Shown here: in pieces, positions 58,301 to 64,000 of the stretch
How the letters are laid out: the number at the start of each line of letters is the position of its first letter
Position numbering within the stretch: position 1 is the first letter of the stretch
NCBI GenBank assembly: GCA_024195265.1
Contig: JAJLRJ010000008.1
Coordinates: forward strand, 822,001-886,000
Length of the DNA: 64,000 bases
Source of the DNA: Dendrophyllia cribrosa
Lineage: Eukaryota; Cnidaria; Anthozoa; Scleractinia; Dendrophylliidae
Direction: 5' to 3'
Notes under the pieces: generated by a model
Database searches by the model: none
What the model saw: only the letters and a program-made list of their open reading frames with translations
Told to the model about the DNA's origin: nothing
Translations under genes and position numbers: made by a program

Positions 58301-58532
58301 CCATTTTACTTTCTTTTTCACATGCGAAATTACCACCGCGATGGTCGCCATTTTTTTAATTTGTTGACTCCGCCTCGATTTGACGCGCTGATTCAAGAAA
58401 GCAAGCCTTCCGGAAGTCACCAGCTCACCGGAAAATGTTTCCGCATTGGTCCGCATTGTTACTAAAAATAACTTTTTTGTAATTAAGATATCCCAAACCC
58501 ATTACTGGGAGACTCCCTCTCTGTCCAATTAT
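55368..58532. mobile_element. 3.2-kb giant foldback element
   Basis: The left end is 'ataattggacagagaggg' and the right end 'ccctctctgtccaattat'. The arms mirror each other for about 1.3 kb each, with small differences, so nearly the whole element is one imperfect hairpin with a short centre near 56720-57450. Each arm holds the same 92-codon frame (55433-55711 minus, 58187-58465 plus) and a near-identical 68-codon frame on the other strand. Donor-like 'ggtaagttgaattg' in the arms hints at captured genic sequence. No transposase is seen. Confidence 0.85.
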
Positions 58533-58927
58533 TTTCTCTTGTTGTATTTCATTATAAAAATAAAGAAAATCCATTGCGTCAATTAAATTTTAGGAAATGT
58601 TCGTGCTTAACCAATCAGAATAGCAGAAGACAATAGCTAATAATTTTGCTTTTTCGATGTAGTTTCTCAAATACAATGTCTTTTAAGACTTGCATGTTTT
58701 GCGATTGGGTCTCAAATTACTTAAAACCTTAAAAAAATTAGACAAAATACACCTTGAACCTTAACTTTTTAGCAGTTTTTGAGTCTAGACCAATGAGATC
58801 ACTAGTTGTAACAATGAAAAAAGTTGACATTCTATCGTGCATTGCCGTTCGGCGCTATCCTTCTTATGCGGATCGTTACTTAATTAATTCTTCACGACAT
58901 AACACTGATATGATATGATATGATATT

Positions 58928-59126
58928 CAATAGGCCATTTCCGAGTTGCCTTTAGCCTCTCTATCAAAGCGAGGCTAGGTGCGAAACTTTCATATGAAAA
59001 TGAGTTTTCATTCACATGCAAATAACATTTATTTGCATGTGAATAAAAACTCATTTTCATATGAAAGGTTTCGCACCTAGCCTCCCTTTGATAGAGAGGC
59101 TAAAGGCAACTCGGAAATGGCCTATT
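58928..59126. repeat. Foldback MITE 'ggccatttccgagttgcc', copy 2
   Basis: Matches the element at 6021-6214 almost base for base and is itself nearly a perfect palindrome. Confidence 0.9.
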
Positions 59127-59333
59127 CATGAAGCGGAGTAATTTTAAATTCAACTTACAGATGGTCTTGACCCTAAAAACATTTCTATATACAATTAAAA
59201 CTATATAACAGCTCCTAAAATAAAATAAAAACAATTATTAACTGCTACATAAAATACAGTCATGGCAACTATCCTGCATTAAACCTTCAAGATTCTTTTT
59301 TCTAATTGTATTCTTGAAAATGTTTAACGAATT

Positions 59334-60490
59334 TTAAGTTCTAACTTCTTTGTCTAATTTGGACCAAAGAAACGGACCAAGATATTTTAAGCCGTATGTT
59401 TGCCATGAGCAACTGTATTAAACCTAGGTATAATAGAGTCACTATTTCTTAAATTATATCGACTATTGTTCTTCTTAAATAGTTCTTGAACATACGATGG
59501 GCAGAGATCGTATTTCGCTTTATACATTAGAATAGCGATATCCTGTAGACGTCTGTTCTTTAATGTGGGTAGCTTTGCCAAGTTAAGTAGGCCTTCATAG
59601 GTATCGAGCTTATTAAAAACATAAGAGACTCTGTCAGAAAGGCGCGTGAAGCTCATCTCATCGATAAAGCAAAAACACTAGAACCTTCGGGTATTAATAA
59701 ACACGATGAACTGCACTAATTATGTTATCTTAGCAATACTGCCTGTCATTATTTAGTCAACTATCATATTTGTCACTTTATCATGCGACGCTTTTTTATT
59801 TACCTGTCAATGTAGTAACCTATCATGTTTCTTAGTTCCATATTTTAAACTTTTTAAATTGTAACGATATTAACGTATATACTCATTTTTATTTTAGCCC
59901 CCGTCGAAGGTTTGTGTTTCAAACCGAAATATCGGGCACAAAATATATATCTTTTATTTTAGTTTATTTTTCTTGCCTCAATCTTTTCTCCGCCGTAAGG
60001 ATCAGTTTGCCGTGTTATTTTACATTTCTTCATAGGTAGCGTTGTTTCTCTTGCTATAAATGGCTTTAAGAGCCCTTTTTATTGAATACGTTCTAGTTTT
60101 CTATTGTCAGATACTCGGCAGAAGTGCCAAACAGTGTGACAATACGTTAACTGAGGTAGTATGACTGATTTGTAAATAGTAAGCTTAGCTTTAGTAGGTA
60201 ACATGTTCCGTATTCGCGTCGTTAGGACCCCAGTTTTCCTTGCCACTTTTTTTGCAGATCTCACTAACGTCCCCAAAATTTAAATTTTCATCAATAGTGA
60301 ATCCTAGTAATTTCATTTCTGAGCCACGCTTTACCTCTGTGTTGGACATAGTAATCTGCATCTCTTTATTTTTATTCATGGGTGCAATGTACATAGCTTG
60401 ATACTTATCAAAGTTTCCCAGAAGTAAATTACTCTCGTACCAATCAGAGACAAGCTTTCCTTCATTGTTTAGCGAATCCTGAATATCCTT
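59334..60490 (-). pseudogene. 5'-truncated LINE reverse transcriptase fragment
   Basis: Minus-strand pieces give SDWYESNLLLGNFDKYQ, MKLLGFTIDENLNF, KLTIYKSVILPQLTYCHTVW and, after an insertion, KLPTLKNRRLQDIAILMYKA and LKYLGPFLWSKLDKEVRT with a stop at 59334. This is the thumb and C-terminal part of a jockey/CR1-style non-LTR reverse transcriptase. One extra A in a run of seven (about 60253) shifts the frame. A second shift follows KLERIQ. The 5' end is lost at the triplet microsatellite at 60500, and the frame is split by the element at 59604-60038. Confidence 0.85.
59604..60038 (+). mobile_element. Penelope-like element 3' end, inserted in the LINE
   Basis: The word 'cttcataggta' occurs at 59593-59603 and 60028-60038 (11 bp), framing the insert. 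At its start, read on the plus strand, is the end of a protein (KAREAHLIDKAKTLEPSG then INKHDELH and stop), which resembles the C-terminal GIY-YIG endonuclease end of Penelope-like elements. A non-coding tail follows with hairpin-prone text 'cgaaggtttgtgtttcaaac'. The family call rests on this short end only. Confidence 0.6.
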
Positions 60491-60499
60491 ATAATCATT

Positions 60500-60587
60500 A
60501 CTTCATCATCATTATAATTATCGTCATCGTCATCATCATCATCATCACCACCACCATCATTATCAGTACCACCACCACCACCATCAT

Positions 60588-60618
<31 letters not shown>

Positions 60619-60716
60619 CCATCACCATCATTATCAGTACCACCACCACCACCATCATTTCATCATCATCATTATCATTATCACTACCATCATCTTCACC
60701 ATCATCATTAACATCA
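60500..60716. repeat. (atc)n microsatellite with a duplicated segment
   Basis: Runs of 'atc' and 'acc' triplets. A longer segment, 'ccaccatcattatcagtacc' onward, occurs twice (about 60549 and 60622). Confidence 0.9.
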
Positions 60717-60766
60717 TTGTTATCCTAAACAACAACAACGACAACAATTACAACAGCAGCAACAAC

Positions 60767-61912
60767 TTACTGCGACTTTATCGAAACAGTGTAAGCTGTC
60801 AATCTCACACTATTGTCATGTCCAGTGGCGCTTACATGACGCCCTTTACTAAATGTTATAGAAGAAGTGCTTTTCTGAAGCGATGAGGATCCTGATCTTG
60901 ACCGCCGCATTGTTCCTCTACCGATTTTTCTGATCGACAGGTAAAGGATGCGATACGTCTCCCTGAACTTTCGACTTCTGAGAGAGTATATGAAAGGATT
61001 AAGGGCGGAGTTCAGGTATCCTAAAATTAACAGCGCGGTTTGCAGTTCTGTTACACGTGGTGTGTTATAATAACACTGTTTACAAAGACTAAAAGCAAAA
61101 CTTGTTATGCTGAAAGGAAACCAACAGAAAAACAATGCACATATTATAAAAGCAATCGTCTTCGTTGCCTTGAGGTTTCTTTGAAAGTTCCCGTGGTCGC
61201 GCGGTGTCGGATGACGAGCGATGTGACTTGGCGAGGAGGTGGCTGCTTCGTGTAAATCATGACATTTTTGCACATCCATCGCTATGCGGTATATCTTAAA
61301 ATAAATCCCTGCTATGACGAATAATGGCAGAATAAAGTGAAGTACAGTACTCAGAACAGAGTATGCTGGCGTGATATTGAAGTAGCAGTAACCGTTTATC
61401 ACATGAGATGGGTAATACCGCCAACCTATGATAGGGATCAATGAAAAGGCGAGACAGTAACACCACAGGAACACCACCACGACGCGAGAGCGCTTCATAG
61501 TCAGGAAATTTGTCTTGCGGAACCGCCTTAAAGGATCACTCAGAGACTTGTAACGGTCAACTGTGAGCGCCACCAGAGACAACATGGAGGTAGGAACGCT
61601 GAACAGGTAGACTGTTGTCCACACAATGCAGAGGATTTCATTGTGTTTCCATGCGCCGTTTAGAAGCAAGCTTTCTGCATCAAACGGCATCGCAAGGCAG
61701 GCTGTCAGAAAATCGGAGCAAGCCAGTGAAAAGATGAAGGACATTGTCGGTGAAGAACGGAGACCTTTATTGATACAGATTGCCATGCAAACTAGCAAGT
61801 TTCCAATAAGTGAAGTGGCAATGATGACAAAGTAGCAAACTATGCAAGTAAAGACAAACGCCGGGTGAAACTCAGAACTGTTTCCTTGTCCTGAGAGCGA
61901 TGTGTTGTTCAT
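60767..61912 (-). CDS. Rhodopsin-family (class A) GPCR, single exon
   Basis: 381 residues from the Met at 61912. An in-frame Met 22 codons upstream (61978) is possible, but the chosen start places the N-glycosylation sites NNTS and NSS near the N-terminus, as usual. Seven hydrophobic segments are visible. Conserved points: N38 in GN (TM1), D67 in LACSD (TM2), C95 and DRY at 119-121 (TM3), CWFPF (TM6) and LNSALNPFIY (TM7). ECL2 has Cys in NGYCYF. The position equivalent to 3.32 is Tyr (102), so the amine-binding Asp is absent, and there is no opsin Lys at 7.43. The intracellular loop 3 is short and the tail is Ser/Arg-rich. The ligand is unknown. Intronless receptors of this type are common in cnidarians. 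Confidence 0.93.
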   Translation of the reverse strand: MNNTSLSGQGNSSEFHPAFVFTCIVCYFVIIATSLIGNLLVCMAICINKGLRSSPTMSFIFSLACSDFLTACLAMPFDAESLLLNGAWKHNEILCIVWTTVYLFSVPTSMLSLVALTVDRYKSLSDPLRRFRKTNFLTMKRSRVVVVFLWCYCLAFSLIPIIGWRYYPSHVINGYCYFNITPAYSVLSTVLHFILPLFVIAGIYFKIYRIAMDVQKCHDLHEAATSSPSHIARHPTPRDHGNFQRNLKATKTIAFIICALFFCWFPFSITSFAFSLCKQCYYNTPRVTELQTALLILGYLNSALNPFIYSLRSRKFRETYRILYLSIRKIGRGTMRRSRSGSSSLQKSTSSITFSKGRHVSATGHDNSVRLTAYTVSIKSQ

Positions 61913-61978
61913 TTTGAACTGAACTAGACCTTTGAAATGAGAATACAACCAAGTGTTAATTATACTTTGTTTTATCAT

Positions 61979-64000
61979 TTATTGTAGAACTTCTTGAAAG
62001 CGTTTATATTTTAAAACAAAGAATTATGAAGATAAAGACTGATAATTGACAGGTATGACGACATATCTTCACAATATTTGTAAATAACATATGTTAAAGA
62101 CGCCAGAAAGACGCAATTTTTTGGTTCTTTAACGCAGTTGAGAATATTCGCGGAAAACTTACTAAAACGTTCTTTTAGGCGTTTATAAACAAACAAATTA
62201 GAAGCTTTTAAATGTCAAATGCTATTCCAATCCCCAAATGATTGCATCGTCTGATTTTTAACTCTTAATTGTGTTTGTTGCTTTGGGCGAATTAATTTCT
62301 GGGGCATTTGGATTGTGGTGAGAATTAAGTACTTTTTCAGTATTTGTTTTTCGAGCAATTCTTGTTTCGATGGACTACTTGTTAAAGTAAACTACATCAA
62401 AAATTAATGCCTTTTGAAATGTTGTAAGTACACTGTAAAATAATCTAAAGCGTGTATAATATATGAAGTATTTCATTAGTAAATTACAGTGCCGTAGTGA
62501 GATACCGAAAACCCTCATAGGCCTCGCCTTTTCTGGAAGACACTGGATAAAAAATCCATTACCATTGCTTGGGCTTTTTGTGTATTATTCCATAACAATT
62601 GAGTGTTGGCAAAGTGAGCTCGCGGGCAAAAAAATACTGATGAATGTGATGAACCTTTAACTACAAGAACTATAAAATACCATAAATATATATATAAAAC
62701 TCCGATTTAACTGACTCGCTACTGTTCATGCGCAATATTTAACAAGAGGCCAATGAATTGCGATTTTTAGAGGGAAAATGGAAAATTCCTTTTTTGTAAT
62801 AAATTTGCTGTTAATTTTGGTGTGACAATTGTATAATTTTAACGGAAATATTATCCATCATGTTTTGAGATGTAAACCAAACGCGCAATTTTTTAGCATG
62901 GGATTTATCGAATATCCTTGCATAAAATTTAACCTAAATCTTATTGAGATTAGTCTTGATTTTGTAAAGGAGAAAATGCTTTTAAAAAAATCTCTACAAA
63001 TCGCTCCCATACAACTAAAGAAAACATAATATTAACTGATGTTGTAAATTGTATGCGTCAAGATCCATGCGGATACGAGAATATTAAATTGATATCACAA
63101 TACACTCCATGTTTTAGCCACAATTTTATACTGACAAAGATCCAAATATCTCATAAAACCTACCTTTAATTGCATCAAAACGGATTCATAAAAAATGTTC
63201 CAACTTGCATAAAAAGTCAGACTTATCTGGTTGATTGTTTTGTATCAATTTATACCCAACTGTTGGGGTAAAGCGATATCTAAAGCAAAACACGCCGCAA
63301 GACAAATGAATGACAACTTTTAATTGAACTACGGTAGTATAAAGGTTGCCAAAAACCGTAAAAATATACGACGGAATCATTTTAAGTTTTGTTTTTCTAT
63401 TTGTGTTTTTAAAGATTGTGATGTCCTTAAGATAAGATGGGGATGTTCCGTGAAACTGAGGTTTACCTTTGATGTGTTTGATTTGATTGCCATATTTCTT
63501 AAATATAATACATTTAAATATTCATCATGGCACGCGAATTTCGAATTTCCCACGCATATTTTACATAAATATTACCAATAAAACATTAAAGTTTTTCTTT
63601 GAATGCACACTAACATTTTAAACTGTTCAGAGTATTTATACCGACCCAAAATACAACTGTGTCATAAGTTTTTGAAAACCAAAACGTGCTCTTGCATTGC
63701 TTCGGAAAGTCTTAAACTACTTGCTATCTCTTACATCTATTCGATTACGTCAACTGAGGCAATCATCCTCTCGTACAAGTCAAACATACTTGCTTCTTGG
63801 TTCCTAGCTAATTATTAAATGTTGACTGTCTTGAGTGGTCAAAATATCGAATCAGGTTACTTTTTTTATAAAATGTGAGCAAAATTTATTATTTTATTGT
63901 TTTTGGTGGTGTATAAAAGTATTTTTTAGCATTTACAAAATAAAACGCGCACGAGTAAAGGAGAAAACTTAGGTGAGAATATATTAATTTTCCCAGGGGA
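61979..64000. other. AT-rich flank, no gene recognised
   Basis: Upstream of the GPCR. Several frames of 60-85 codons occur on both strands, but they are AT-rich, overlap each other and have no splice signals or domains that I recognise. Confidence 0.45.

Noticed and set aside
61040..61835. Plus-strand frames of about 70 codons
   Set aside because: They are antisense shadows of the GPCR coding exon.

Overview
The window is nuclear DNA of an animal. It has spliced genes with GT..AG introns, abundant foldback and MITE-type repeats, tRNA-derived SINEs, and a very frequent 'acatgta' octamer context. Protein similarity and repeat style suggest an anthozoan cnidarian, probably a reef coral. That taxon call is an inference from the sequence and has not been tested.

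Five genes can be supported. (1) A 9-exon C11orf54-type ester hydrolase lies on the minus strand (932-9752). (2) A 4-exon PGAM5 mitochondrial protein phosphatase lies on the plus strand (9933-14908), head to head with the first gene across a 180-bp gap. (3) An 18-exon transmembrane channel-like (TMC) gene spans 26196-48060 on the plus strand. (4) A two-exon gene for a small, probably secreted protein of unknown family lies on the minus strand (51107-52930). (5) A single-exon rhodopsin-family GPCR lies on the minus strand (60767-61912). All splice phases were checked by hand and give uninterrupted proteins of about 324, 286, 763, 220 and 381 residues. The genes do not form a pathway. Only the C11orf54/PGAM5 pair looks arranged for shared transcription.

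Between and inside the genes the DNA is mostly mobile-element debris. The region 14909-26195 holds a 4.8-kb foldback element (15337-20117) with arms of about 1 kb. Inside it is a decayed reading frame that was itself interrupted by an 815-bp hAT-like insertion with a clean target duplication. After it come many small palindromes and satellites. TMC introns carry at least a dozen MITEs, a broken hAT transposase end and two minisatellites. The region 48061-60760 holds an inverted-repeat composite with two tRNA-like modules, a second giant foldback of 3.2 kb (55368-58532), and a 5'-truncated LINE fragment interrupted by the 3' end of a Penelope-like element with an 11-bp target duplication.

The most unusual feature is a 39-bp minisatellite of about 55 units (40790-42925) that begins inside TMC exon 10. 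Each unit repeats the last 18 coding bases of the exon together with its splice donor. The unit is 13 codons long and has no stop codon, so use of any downstream donor would add in-frame peptide to a TMC loop between two membrane segments.
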